Assembly: GCF_003985125.1 (NCBI RefSeq)
Contig: NZ_ML133573.1
Coordinates: 62,001-126,000, forward strand
Direction of reading: 5' to 3'
Length of the DNA stretch: 64,000 nt
Origin: Rhizobium phaseoli
Lineage (GTDB): Bacteria > Pseudomonadota > Alphaproteobacteria > Rhizobiales > Rhizobiaceae
How positions within the stretch are numbered: the stretch's first letter is position 1; each line of letters opens with the position of its first letter. The notes under the pieces are model-generated. The model was not told where the DNA came from. It did no database searches and saw nothing but the letters and a program-made list of their open reading frames with translations. Below, one piece after another: positions 45,165 through 53,582 of the stretch. A program made the position numbers and the translations under genes.

Positions 45165-45890
45165 TCAGTTGATCAACTTCAATCGAATTGCTTTGGCGAC
45201 CAATTGGGTACGGTTGACGCAATCGAGCTTTTTGATCGCGTTCGTCATGTAGGCATTCACCGTATGGTCCGACAGCGTCAGGATCTGACCGATTTCGATC
45301 GAGGTTTTGCCCTGTGCGGTCCAGCGCACGACTTCGAGTTCACGCGCCGACAGCGCATTATGGGCGCTTTCTTCGTTCCGTCTGACGGTATTATATGCGT
45401 CGAGGGCGTGGAGGATGATGATCGCCAACTCGTTGACCTCGCTCTGGCCGAGTGCGGCGCGCTCGCCGCAGAACCAGAAAACCAGGCGGCGGCCGTCGAC
45501 TGCAATGGTCGGCATGGCGACGCCCGCCGGTATCGCATGGTGCAGCATCAGGGCGCGCAGTTCGGCGGGAAAAGCCTGACCATTGACGACATCGTTAAGG
45601 TGCCAGGAGAGCGGCACTGCCGACTCCCTCAGCCGCAAGCCGAAAGGGCAGCCGCGCATCATATTGGCGCGGTCGAAGTCGCGGACATAGGCCGCGGGAA
45701 GCGAGCTTTCGATCAGCAGCGGTTTCAGCAGGAGGTCTTCCGGGGACGGCGCGTGCATCAGCGTCGCATGCGCCAGTCCGAAGGCCGTGGCCACCCTGCC
45801 GAGCGCCTGGGCAAAAAGGCCACGCGTCCCTGCAACGGCAAGCTCCGCCGAAAGCAACGACTGTCTTTCAGAGGTGGTCATGTAAGACAT
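45165..45890 (-). CDS. LuxR-family transcriptional regulator (solo, atypical ligand domain)
   Basis: A 241-residue regulator with an N-terminal autoinducer-binding-like domain and a C-terminal LuxR helix-turn-helix (LSARELEVVRWTAQGKTSIEIGQILTLSDHTVNAYMTNAIKKLD). In the block LPAAYVRDFDRANMMRGCP the positions normally W, Y, D, P in AHL receptors read Y, F, C, P, while the later Trp (VPLSWHL) is kept. The ligand may therefore not be an ordinary acyl-homoserine lactone. No synthase gene is nearby. The ATG at 45890 follows GGAGG by eight bases. A 20-bp inverted repeat lies about 100 bases upstream. Confidence 0.85.
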   Translation of the reverse strand: MSYMTTSERQSLLSAELAVAGTRGLFAQALGRVATAFGLAHATLMHAPSPEDLLLKPLLIESSLPAAYVRDFDRANMMRGCPFGLRLRESAVPLSWHLNDVVNGQAFPAELRALMLHHAIPAGVAMPTIAVDGRRLVFWFCGERAALGQSEVNELAIIILHALDAYNTVRRNEESAHNALSARELEVVRWTAQGKTSIEIGQILTLSDHTVNAYMTNAIKKLDCVNRTQLVAKAIRLKLIN

Positions 45891-45988
45891 TTGTACGCCT
45901 CCGGCAGCCCCAATGTTAACGCTATCAAATACAGAAATGCCGGCGGATGCTAGTCCGAATTGACTGAACGCAACCCGATTGGTTCGAA

Positions 45989-46008
45989 TTGTGAAAAAAT
46001 AGTCACAA
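45989..46008. promoter_or_regulatory. 20-bp perfect inverted repeat upstream of the luxR-type gene
   Basis: TTGTGAAAAAATAGTCACAA: six-base arms TTGTGA/TCACAA with an 8-base AT-rich centre. Its length equals that of a lux box, and it lies in the gap between the luxR-type gene and the ClpP-fold gene. Spacing excludes the usual Crp site (which has 6 bases between TGTGA and TCACA). Confidence 0.4.
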
Positions 46009-46120
46009 CTGCGCGCGTCTCGGTTGAGCAGAGGCCTAAGCAAGTAGCGCTGTGGTATTTTTGACTTCTCCTGATACGGGGCAGCTGTGGATATCTTCGA
46101 CGCAAGATAGGAAGAGAATC

Positions 46121-47167
46121 ATGGGGAAAGAGCCTGGGCGGCGAGGGACGCCGAAATCCGCCTTGCTGCCGTTTAACGCAGTTGCTAAGTCTATTATGAT
46201 ATATAACCGGGGCGGTTTGATCGTGCGCTTTGCGAATAGCTTTCGTCTGAAGTCTCTGTTTTTTCTGCCGTTACTTGCTTTTCTTCTTTTGAATTTGCCG
46301 ATTGGAACCGCAACTTCGCAGGCCGCCGAGCAACCGAAGCAGGCTGCGCAGCCGCCCATGCGCTTCGTCATCGTCCGCAGCTTTCTCTGCCAGGAAAACT
46401 GTCCGGAATGGATATCGGCGGAGGGACGAATAACCTCCGACACGCCGGCTCGGCTGAAGAAAATTCTCAAGGCGGCGGGCGGACGAAAACTGCCGGTCGT
46501 CTTCCGTTCGGAGGGCGGCGATGTCGATGCCGCCTATGCCATCGGCCGGATGATTCGCAAGGCTGGATTGGAAACGGCGGTCGGCGGCACGCGGCTCAAG
46601 GGTTGCCCAACGGCTGATCCGCGCTGCGACGCTGCTATCGCCAAGGACGGCAGCTCGATCGGTTACACCTATTCGGCCGGTGCATACTGCTTTTCCGCCT
46701 GTCCGCTGGCCTTTGCCGGCGGCACTTCGCGCGTCGCATCGCAATGGGCGTTCATCGGCGTGCATCAGATCACGACGATCTATAACAGGATGCGCATTTC
46801 CTACCGCATCGAATACAAGATCGTGAACGGCAAGAAGAAGGAAATCTCTCGCAAAGAGGTCGGGCGCAAGGTGGCGGGGCAGACCAGTTCCACGAAGCTC
46901 GGAAAGAAGAGCATCGCTGCCTTGACGACCTATTTGAAGGAAATGGGCGTTGACGACGACGTGATCGATCACATGATGAGCGCCACACCCGATAGCATCA
47001 AGATCGTACCACCCGCGGAAGCACTGCGTATCAGACTGATGACGGATATGCTGGCTTACAACGAATGGCCCGGCATGCCGCATTGCGCGCCGGATGCGCC
47101 GGCCGAGGCTGTCTGCCATGGCCATCCGCCAGCCGAGGCGCCGGCGGCCGCCCCCTCGGGCGGCTAA
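46121..47167 (+). CDS. Periplasmic ClpP/crotonase-fold protein (COG3904-like)
   Basis: A 348-residue protein with a hydrophobic export segment (LKSLFFLPLLAFLLLNLPIGTA) and a ClpP-like domain. SEGGDVDAAYAIGRMIRKAGLET resembles the Gly-rich strand of ClpP. YCFSACPLAFAGG carries a candidate catalytic Ser and FIGVHQ a candidate His, and PPAEALRIRLM parallels the C-terminal SAEEAKEYGL region. The proline/alanine-rich tail is low complexity. The ATG at 46121 has GGAAGAG; a GTG at 46223 would give a cleaner signal peptide and cannot be excluded. It overlaps the convergent yqhA-like gene by 4 bases. Confidence 0.75.
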   Translation: MGKEPGRRGTPKSALLPFNAVAKSIMIYNRGGLIVRFANSFRLKSLFFLPLLAFLLLNLPIGTATSQAAEQPKQAAQPPMRFVIVRSFLCQENCPEWISAEGRITSDTPARLKKILKAAGGRKLPVVFRSEGGDVDAAYAIGRMIRKAGLETAVGGTRLKGCPTADPRCDAAIAKDGSSIGYTYSAGAYCFSACPLAFAGGTSRVASQWAFIGVHQITTIYNRMRISYRIEYKIVNGKKKEISRKEVGRKVAGQTSSTKLGKKSIAALTTYLKEMGVDDDVIDHMMSATPDSIKIVPPAEALRIRLMTDMLAYNEWPGMPHCAPDAPAEAVCHGHPPAEAPAAAPSGG

Positions 47168-47694
47168 GCCTTGTCCTTCAGGTCATTCTTCGACGTCACG
47201 CTCATCAGCTTCTCCAGGAAACCGAGCATGACGGCGGAGGCGACGAAGGCGAGATGCATGAGCGTCAGCCACATGATCTTGCCATCGGCATATTTGTCGG
47301 CGTTGAGGAAGACCTGCAGCAGGTGGATCGAGGAGATGGCGACGATCGAGGAGGCGACCTTGATCTTCAGGCTGCCGGAATCGAGCTTGCCGAGAAAGGA
47401 GACCTCGTTGTCGGCCTCGCCTGCTTCATCGAAGCGGCTGACGAAATTCTCGTAGCCGGAGATCATCACCATGACGATCAGGCTGGCGACGAGAGCTGCG
47501 TCGATCAGTCCGAGCATGGCAAGAATCATCTCCGCCTCATCGAGGTCGAAGACGCCGGAGGCGATCTTCAGGAATTTATAGCCGAAGGAAACCGCATAGA
47601 CGGCAAGCGCCAGCACCAAACCGATATAGAAGACGACGAGCAGCCAACGGCTCGACAGGATGACGCGCTCGATGATGAGTTCCAGAGACTTCAT
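47164..47694 (-). CDS. YqhA-family membrane protein (TIGR00645)
   Basis: A 176-residue inner-membrane protein with about four hydrophobic segments. LELIIERVILSSRWLLVVFYIGLVLALAVY, AEMILAMLGLIDAALVASLIVMVMISGYENFVSR and LKIKVASSIVAISSIHLLQVF are the characteristic YqhA blocks. Function is not established. The ATG at 47694 is chosen because conserved sequence begins there. It is convergent with the ClpP-fold gene and divergent from fhs. Confidence 0.88.
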   Translation of the reverse strand: MKSLELIIERVILSSRWLLVVFYIGLVLALAVYAVSFGYKFLKIASGVFDLDEAEMILAMLGLIDAALVASLIVMVMISGYENFVSRFDEAGEADNEVSFLGKLDSGSLKIKVASSIVAISSIHLLQVFLNADKYADGKIMWLTLMHLAFVASAVMLGFLEKLMSVTSKNDLKDKA

Positions 47695-47849
47695 ATTTTC
47701 ACCCTGTGGACGGCAACGTTGACCGCCACATAAACGCCCAGCGTGGCAGCCGCAAGGCGCGGCGCTATTCACACCCTGCCGATATTTCGTTATCCCGATG
47801 AAGAGGAAATGTCGGCTCCGCCAGCGCGGAGCTCGGGAGGGGAGCATCC

Positions 47850-49529
47850 ATGCCGTCGATCAAATCCGATATCGAAATCGCGCGCGCGGCGGCCAAGAAG
47901 CCGATCTTCGAGATCGGGGCGAAACTCGGCATACCGGTCGAGCAACTCGCGCCTTACGGTCACGACAAGGCCAAGGTCAGCGCCGAGTTCATCGCGGCAC
48001 AGGCGGGCAGGAAAGATGGTAAGCTGATCCTCGTCACGGCGATCAACCCGACGCCGGCGGGCGAGGGCAAGACGACCACGACGGTTGGGCTCGGCGACGG
48101 TCTGAACCGGATCGGCAAGAAGGCCATCATCTGCATACGCGAGGCTTCTCTCGGTCCCTGCTTCGGCGTCAAGGGCGGAGCGGCCGGCGGCGGTTATGCG
48201 CAGGTCGTGCCGATGGAAGACATCAACCTGCATTTCACCGGCGATTTCCATGCCATCACCTCGGCGCACAATCTCTTGGCGGCGATGATCGACAACCACA
48301 TCTATTGGGGCAACGAAGAGAACATCGACATTCGCCGCATTGCCTGGCGGCGGGTCATGGACATGAACGACCGGGCGCTGAGGAGCATGGTCTCCTCGCT
48401 CGGCGGCGTCGCCAACGGCTTCCCGCGCCAAGGCGGATTCGACATCACCGTCGCCTCCGAGGTGATGGCGATCCTCTGCCTCGCCACCGATCTCAAGGAT
48501 CTCGAGCGGCGGCTCGGCGACATCATCGTCGGCTATCGCTTCGACAAGACGCCGGTGCATGCGCGCGATCTGAAGGCCGATGGCGCCATGGCGGTGCTGC
48601 TCAAGGATGCGATGCAGCCGAACCTCGTGCAGACGCTGGAGAACAATCCCGCCTTCGTGCATGGCGGTCCCTTCGCCAATATTGCCCATGGCTGCAATTC
48701 GGTGACGGCGACGAAGACGGCGCTGAAGCTCGGTGATTATGTCGTAACAGAAGCAGGTTTCGGGGCGGATCTCGGCGCCGAGAAATTTTTCGACATCAAA
48801 TGCCGCAAGGCCGGGCTGAGACCGGATGCGGCGGTCATCGTCGCGACCGTCAGGGCGCTGAAGATGAATGGCGGGGTGAAGAAGGAGGATCTCGGCACGG
48901 AGGATGTCGCGGCACTGAAGAAGGGCTGCGCCAATCTTGGTCGGCACGTCGCCAATGTGCGCCGTTTCGGCGTGCCCGTGGTCGTCGCGATCAACCATTT
49001 CGTCTCCGATACCGAAGCCGAGATCGCGGCGGTGAAGGAATTTGTTTCCCGGCTCGGCGCCGAAGCGATCCTCTGCCAGCACTGGGCGAAAGGTTCGGCC
49101 GGCATCGAGGAATTGGCGCACAAGGTGGTGGAACTGGCCGAATCCGGCCAGGCGAAATTCCACCCGCTCTATGGCGACGATCTTTCGCTGTTCGAGAAGA
49201 TCGAAATCATTGCCTCGAAGATCTACCATGCCGGCGAGGTGACGGCCGACAAGGCGGTGCGCGACCAGTTGCAGAGCTGGGAGGAGCAGGGCTACGGCAA
49301 GCTGCCGGTCTGCATGGCGAAGACGCAATATTCCTTCTCCACCGATCCGAACCTGCGCGGTGCGCCCGAAGGCCATATCGTCTCGGTGCGGGAGGTGCGG
49401 CTTTCGGCCGGCGCCGGCTTCGTCGTCGCCATTACCGGCGAGATCATGACGATGCCCGGCCTGCCGAAATCACCCTCGGCGGAGCGGATTTTTCTGAACG
49501 ACCAGGGCTATATCGAGGGGTTGTTCTGA
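47850..49529 (+). CDS. fhs: Formate-tetrahydrofolate ligase
   Basis: ATP-dependent synthesis of 10-formyltetrahydrofolate from formate; 559 residues, the family length. The nucleotide-binding motif is [18 protein letters not shown]. Other signatures are [40 protein letters not shown] and the folate region [29 protein letters not shown] precedes the ATG. Its 3' end overlaps the small convergent membrane-protein gene by 22 bases. Confidence 0.96.
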   Translation: MPSIKSDIEIARAAAKKPIFEIGAKLGIPVEQLAPYGHDKAKVSAEFIAAQAGRKDGKLILVTAINPTPAGEGKTTTTVGLGDGLNRIGKKAIICIREASLGPCFGVKGGAAGGGYAQVVPMEDINLHFTGDFHAITSAHNLLAAMIDNHIYWGNEENIDIRRIAWRRVMDMNDRALRSMVSSLGGVANGFPRQGGFDITVASEVMAILCLATDLKDLERRLGDIIVGYRFDKTPVHARDLKADGAMAVLLKDAMQPNLVQTLENNPAFVHGGPFANIAHGCNSVTATKTALKLGDYVVTEAGFGADLGAEKFFDIKCRKAGLRPDAAVIVATVRALKMNGGVKKEDLGTEDVAALKKGCANLGRHVANVRRFGVPVVVAINHFVSDTEAEIAAVKEFVSRLGAEAILCQHWAKGSAGIEELAHKVVELAESGQAKFHPLYGDDLSLFEKIEIIASKIYHAGEVTADKAVRDQLQSWEEQGYGKLPVCMAKTQYSFSTDPNLRGAPEGHIVSVREVRLSAGAGFVVAITGEIMTMPGLPKSPSAERIFLNDQGYIEGLF

Positions 49530-49735
49530 TCTGGTGAGTGTTTTCCAAAACGCTCGACCAGACGCCGCTCCCGGCGCTTTTCAAAGTCTGGGTCGATAAA
49601 CAGCCAGATGAAAAGGCTTTGCAGCATGCCGAGGAACAGAATTCCGATGGCAAAGCCCCAATGGAGTTCACCGGTAAAGATAAAGCCGACAGCGACGATC
49701 AGGAGAACCGCGATAATGTTCGCTACGATTTTCAT
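49508..49735 (-). CDS. Small two-helix membrane protein, unknown function
   Basis: A 75-residue protein with two hydrophobic segments ([16 protein letters not shown] and [20 protein letters not shown]) and a short charged C-terminus ([16 protein letters not shown]). It is convergent with fhs, overlapping its last seven codons. No family is recognised. The ATG at 49735 is preferred because the frame further upstream is not membrane-like and is antisense to nothing conserved; the ribosome site is weak. Confidence 0.6.
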   Translation of the reverse strand: MKIVANIIAVLLIVAVGFIFTGELHWGFAIGILFLGMLQSLFIWLFIDPDFEKRRERRLVERFGKHSPDQNNPSI

Positions 49736-49821
49736 TTGCTGCCGATCCGCTTCACCCTGTTGTAGCTTCGATTTGGGTATTTCCCTGCACGATTCAAGCG
49801 AGGAACGCAGCCACAGAATGA

Positions 49822-50802
49822 TCAATGGCAGTAACGATAGCCGCCCTTCCTCTCGATCACGTCGAGATGGAAATGGGTTTCGTGGGCGGCGTCGCTTTCC
49901 GGGTCGAGCACGGTGGTGAAATAGAGGCAGCCGGCGGCGCTGACGGTGCGTTGGAAGGCGCCGGTCAGCGTCGAGTCCTCGCGACGGGAGCGGACTGCGA
50001 CGTCTTCGCCTTTCTCGAAATGGAAGCTTGCGATGTCGATGGCATTGCCGCGCGCATGTTCGGAGATTTTGCCGGTTTCGGCGCCGTTGCGCAGGCGGCA
50101 CATATAGGACGTTGCCTGGTTGACGGTGATGATGCGGCCCTGTTCCGACAGGGCGGCGGAGGCGGCCGGGACGACGCTTTCCTTCATCCAGCGGGCCAAG
50201 GCGAGTGCGGTCGGGCAGCGGATCGTCGCTTCCGGCTTCAGCTTGATTCCGGGAAGCGCTTCGGAAACGATGATCGGCTTGTCGATGCCGCAGCCGTTGC
50301 CGTCGTCGATGCGTGGCGTTTCCTTGAAGAGGACGCCGAGCGCCTGCAGTGCTGCCGTGCATTCGGCGTGTTCGGCATCGCTTTCTGGTTCGATCGTCAG
50401 ATGCTGCTCTTCAAGCGTCTGCTCGGCGGGCGGCTTTTCTTCTTCAGGTGTCTGCGGGCTTTTTAACCCGGCCGGCGGCAGCGGCGGGCCTTGCATCGGC
50501 TCAGTCGGCGCGGGCTTTGAAGGTTCGGACTTTCCTGGTTCGCTTTGGGGCGCCGGCGGCCGGTCCTGTGCCGGTGCTTCCGGCTCCTTCGCATCGGGCT
50601 TCGGCTGGGGCGCGGGTACATCTTCCGGTGCAGGCGGTTCGGCCTTATCAGGCAGCGGTGCAGGGCTGGTTGTCTCTGCGGGCTCCGGCTTAGCCCGAGG
50701 CAATGGGCCGTGCAGCGGCAGACGAGCGCCGGCAAGAATGGCGGTTGCGGCGAGAAGGATCGCCAGTATCGAAAGTTTTCTCAACGCATCCGGTTCCGTC
50801 AT
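49822..50802 (-). CDS. Extensin-like C-terminal domain protein (M15-type peptidase fold)
   Basis: A 326-residue exported protein: an N-terminal membrane/signal segment (LSILAILLAATAILAGA), a proline-, glutamate- and alanine-rich linker (about residues 30-150), then an extensin-like domain. IRCPTALALARWMKE and the zinc-peptidase-like SEHARGNAIDIASF and ETHFHLDV resemble the His/Asp metal site of LAS/M15 D,D-peptidases, which implies an action on peptidoglycan. The plant-like name comes only from the proline-rich family description. Confidence 0.82.
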   Translation of the reverse strand: MTEPDALRKLSILAILLAATAILAGARLPLHGPLPRAKPEPAETTSPAPLPDKAEPPAPEDVPAPQPKPDAKEPEAPAQDRPPAPQSEPGKSEPSKPAPTEPMQGPPLPPAGLKSPQTPEEEKPPAEQTLEEQHLTIEPESDAEHAECTAALQALGVLFKETPRIDDGNGCGIDKPIIVSEALPGIKLKPEATIRCPTALALARWMKESVVPAASAALSEQGRIITVNQATSYMCRLRNGAETGKISEHARGNAIDIASFHFEKGEDVAVRSRREDSTLTGAFQRTVSAAGCLYFTTVLDPESDAAHETHFHLDVIERKGGYRYCH

Positions 50803-50913
50803 GTCGATAGCGGAGGGAATAACGCATCATGGCGGTTTTCGTTGCATTTTCGCAACGCTTCGAGGGATCGCTAAAACTCGATTGATCTATTCAAGATAAA
50901 TCGTCGCTTTATG

Positions 50914-50942
50914 TTGACAATTATAGTCATGTTTTTTATGCG
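50914..50942 (+). promoter_or_regulatory. Promoter with iron-responsive (RirA/IRO) operator
   Basis: TGA-N9-TCA (TGACAATTATAGTCA, 50915-50929) is the IRO consensus bound by the iron-sulfur regulator RirA in rhizobia. It overlaps a good -35 box, TTGACA at 50914. A possible -10 (TATGCG, 17-base spacing) follows. Repression in iron-replete cells would fit the haem receptor downstream. Confidence 0.65.
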
Positions 50943-51054
50943 GCGAATAGGAGGCGGAATTCTGCTTCGCCTTCATCCGCAAAAGCCCAGCCAGCCCCTC
51001 GAGCGTTCGACGCCACGACCAGCCAGCCCGGTAATCATCATGAGAGGGTAGGTT

Positions 51055-53313
51055 ATGATCGTCCGGCATTGGCGCTCGGTTCTATTGGTCTGCACGGCAG
51101 TTGCAGCTGTTCTTCCTATTTCGCAGTCTTTGGCGCAAAGCGCTCCGGCGGCCACGCCGCAGGCGACCGCCGACGACAGCACCGTCCTGCAGAAGATCGT
51201 CGTGAAGGGCAAACGCGTGGCGCCGGGCAGCGTCGCCGACACGCCGCTGGCGAGCGAGGTCACCGCCAAGCAGTTGCAAGAGAAGCAGGTGACCAATTAT
51301 AGCGACATCGGCCGCAGGGTCGATGCAGGCGTGAACTACTCGCGCGCCGATGCGGGCTTCAACCTGCGCGGCCTTTCCGGCGCACGCATCCTGACCACCA
51401 TCGACGGCATTCCGATTCCTTATATTTCCAACAGCTCGCGTCAGGGTGCTTTTGCGCCGGCCAACGCCAATGGCGGCGGCGACACTTCCGATTTCGACTC
51501 ACTCTCCTCGCTCGACATCGTGCGCGGCGCGGATTCGAGCAAGGGCGGTTCGGGCATGCTCGGCGGCGCCATCGTTCTCAATACGCTGGAGCCGGAAGAT
51601 CTGGTCCCTGAGGGTCGTGACTGGGGCGCGATCGTCAAGTCGACCTATGACAGCGAAGACCGCAGCCTCTCCGGCTCGGCCGCCGCTGCCAAGCAGATCG
51701 GCGGCACCTCGATCCTGTTCCAGGGCGGCTACCGCAAGGGTCACGAACGCGACAATATGGGCGATAACGACAGCTACGGTGCTCTTCGCACCGAAGCGAA
51801 TCCGGCTGATTTCGACCAGAACAACCTGCTCTTCAAACTGCGCCAGGAGCTGGAAGGCGGTCATCGCATCGGCTTGACGGCGGAACGCTTCCGCCGCGAC
51901 CTGGAAACCGACCTGCGCCACCTTCAGGGCGGCACCAGCCCGCGCAACTTCATGATCGACAATTATGACGGTCGCGAGCGGCGTGACCGCGACCGCGTAT
52001 CGCTCGATTATGATTATGAAGCGCAGTCTTCCGACGCGTTCTTCAGCAGTGCGCGCGCCACGCTTTATTGGCTGGATTTGAAGAAGGAAGCCGGCAGCGG
52101 GGGCCGTACGACCGCGAATGTTGCGTATGGCCGCAACAACCAGATCGAAAACGAAACCTGGGGCTTCAGCGGCACTGCGACGAAGGATTTCGAATATTCC
52201 GGTCTCGATCACTCCGTTCGCATAGGCCTCGATGTCGGCTTCTCTCGCTGGAGCCAATATAGCTGGGCTCTGTGCCCCACGTCGACGACTTGCCCGTCGC
52301 TGAACAACCAGGCGGAAGTGCCCAATGTCGACAGCCAGACCCTTGGGCTTATCATCGAAGACAAGATCGAGATCGGCAATACCGGCTTCGCGCTGACGCC
52401 CGGCTTCCGCTTCGACTGGTTCAACTACGATCCCTCGAGCGGCGGCGGTTTTGCCAACAATACTGGCCTTACCCGTTTCGGCGATCTTCGCGACCGGACG
52501 GAAGCCGCCATGTCGCCGAAGATCCTTGCGACATACGACCTGACGCCTGATGTAGAGCTCTATATGCAGCTGGCGGTCGGCTTCCGTGCGCCCACCGTCG
52601 ACGAGCTTTACAGCCGCTTCTACAACCCCACTGGCCGCTACGCCCAGCTCGGCAATCCTGATCTGGAACCGGAAATCGGCCGCGGCATCGAAGTCGGCGC
52701 CAATATTGACACGGGCGATGTCACCGGAAGGATCGCGCTTTTCCACACCCGCTACCAGAACTTCATCGAAACGGTGACGAGCGTCGACGCGACCGGTTTC
52801 ACGGAGTTCAATTACACGAACGTGGCGGCGGCGACGATCTCGGGTATTGAAGCCAGCGCCGTCAAGACGTTCAACAACGGCGTCAATCTGCATGCTTCGC
52901 TTGCCTATGCCTATGGCAGGAATGAAGAGACCACGCAGCGGCTGCGCTCGGTGGCGCCGTTCAAGGCGATCATCGGTGGTGGCTGGAGCAACGAGACCTT
53001 CGGCTTCGACCTTTCCTCGACGCTTTCGGCCGGCATGCTGACCGACCACCTCAATACACCGATCACCAATACCGCCGACACGACCTTCGATGCGCCCGGT
53101 TATACGATCGTCGACCTGACCGGCTGGTGGACGCCGGAACAGCTGCCAGGCCTGCGCGTTCAAGCGGGCGTCTACAACATCTTCGACCAGGAATATTTCA
53201 ACGCGCTCGCGGTGCGCGATGTCAATCTCAACTCGGCGACGGCGTCGCAGCCGCGCGACTGGTATTCAGAGCCTGGCCGCACATTGAAGGTCTCGCTCAC
53301 CAAGACCTTCTGA
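51055..53313 (+). CDS. TonB-dependent haem/haemoglobin receptor
   Basis: Outer-membrane receptor of 752 residues with a signal peptide (MIVRHWRSVLLVCTAVAAVLPISQSLAQ). A TonB-box-like TVLQKIVVKG is followed by the plug domain (YSDIGRRVDAGVNYSRADAGFNLRGLSGARILTTIDGIPIPY) and a beta-barrel ending in the required C-terminal Phe (SLTKTF). GFRAPTVDELYSRFYNP is the signature of the haemoglobin/transferrin/lactoferrin receptor group, to which rhizobial ShmR/HmuR belong. No haem ABC transporter genes adjoin it. A terminator follows. Confidence 0.88.
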   Translation: MIVRHWRSVLLVCTAVAAVLPISQSLAQSAPAATPQATADDSTVLQKIVVKGKRVAPGSVADTPLASEVTAKQLQEKQVTNYSDIGRRVDAGVNYSRADAGFNLRGLSGARILTTIDGIPIPYISNSSRQGAFAPANANGGGDTSDFDSLSSLDIVRGADSSKGGSGMLGGAIVLNTLEPEDLVPEGRDWGAIVKSTYDSEDRSLSGSAAAAKQIGGTSILFQGGYRKGHERDNMGDNDSYGALRTEANPADFDQNNLLFKLRQELEGGHRIGLTAERFRRDLETDLRHLQGGTSPRNFMIDNYDGRERRDRDRVSLDYDYEAQSSDAFFSSARATLYWLDLKKEAGSGGRTTANVAYGRNNQIENETWGFSGTATKDFEYSGLDHSVRIGLDVGFSRWSQYSWALCPTSTTCPSLNNQAEVPNVDSQTLGLIIEDKIEIGNTGFALTPGFRFDWFNYDPSSGGGFANNTGLTRFGDLRDRTEAAMSPKILATYDLTPDVELYMQLAVGFRAPTVDELYSRFYNPTGRYAQLGNPDLEPEIGRGIEVGANIDTGDVTGRIALFHTRYQNFIETVTSVDATGFTEFNYTNVAAATISGIEASAVKTFNNGVNLHASLAYAYGRNEETTQRLRSVAPFKAIIGGGWSNETFGFDLSSTLSAGMLTDHLNTPITNTADTTFDAPGYTIVDLTGWWTPEQLPGLRVQAGVYNIFDQEYFNALAVRDVNLNSATASQPRDWYSEPGRTLKVSLTKTF

Positions 53314-53340
53314 TTGTCGGCACACCGTCAAGGCTGGGGA

Positions 53341-53367
53341 GGGGGCGGCGTTCGGGGCCCCCTTTTT
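53341..53367 (+). terminator. Terminator of the TonB receptor gene
   Basis: GGGGGC and GCCCCC form the stem, 27 bases past the receptor stop, and TTTTT follows directly. Confidence 0.75.
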
Positions 53368-53385
53368 CATTCGTGCGATCGCCTC

Positions 53386-53414
53386 TTGCGCGGCGGCTGA
53401 TCTCAGGCTAACAA
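53386..53414 (+). promoter_or_regulatory. Promoter of the trp leader
   Basis: TTGCGC (53386) and TAACAA (53409) with a 17-base spacer. The -10 ends 7 bases before the trpL ATG, so transcription would begin at or next to the start codon. Confidence 0.55.
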
Positions 53415-53421
53415 TTTTTCC

Positions 53422-53466
53422 ATGATCAAGTCCTTGAACATTGCTGTTTGGTGGTGGGCTCGCTGA
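53422..53466 (+). CDS. trpL: trp operon leader peptide (peTrpL)
   Basis: A 14-codon leader, MIKSLNIAVWWWAR, with three consecutive Trp codons near its end. The S. meliloti peptide has the same length and the same WWWAR end. It is followed by mutually exclusive hairpins, as expected for ribosome-mediated attenuation of trpE(G). In S. meliloti the terminated leader RNA also acts in trans as the sRNA rnTrpL and the peptide has a role of its own; the same is plausible here. No Shine-Dalgarno sequence precedes it. Confidence 0.92.
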   Translation: MIKSLNIAVWWWAR

Positions 53467-53540
53467 GGCGGCCTCGACCAATCGTGTCCAAAGACGACGA
53501 CGAGTGAGCCGCCCGAAACTTCGAGGCGGCTTTTTTGTTT
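53467..53540 (+). terminator. trp attenuator (antiterminator and terminator)
   Basis: Terminator: AGCCGCC (53507-53513) pairs with GGCGGCT (53525-53531), followed by TTTTTTGTTTT. Alternative antiterminator: GGCGGC at 53467-53472, immediately after the leader stop, pairs with the same GCCGCC at 53508-53513. A ribosome stalled on the Trp codons would favour the antiterminator. Confidence 0.9.
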
Positions 53541-53582
53541 TATCGCCGCCTGTCGTCCGGGCCCCGATAACGGAGTGGAACT

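Noticed and set aside
45989..46008. TGTGA-N8-TCACA as a Crp site
   Set aside because: Crp half-sites are separated by 6 bases; the 8-base spacing is wrong, so it is reported only as an inverted repeat of unknown binding protein.
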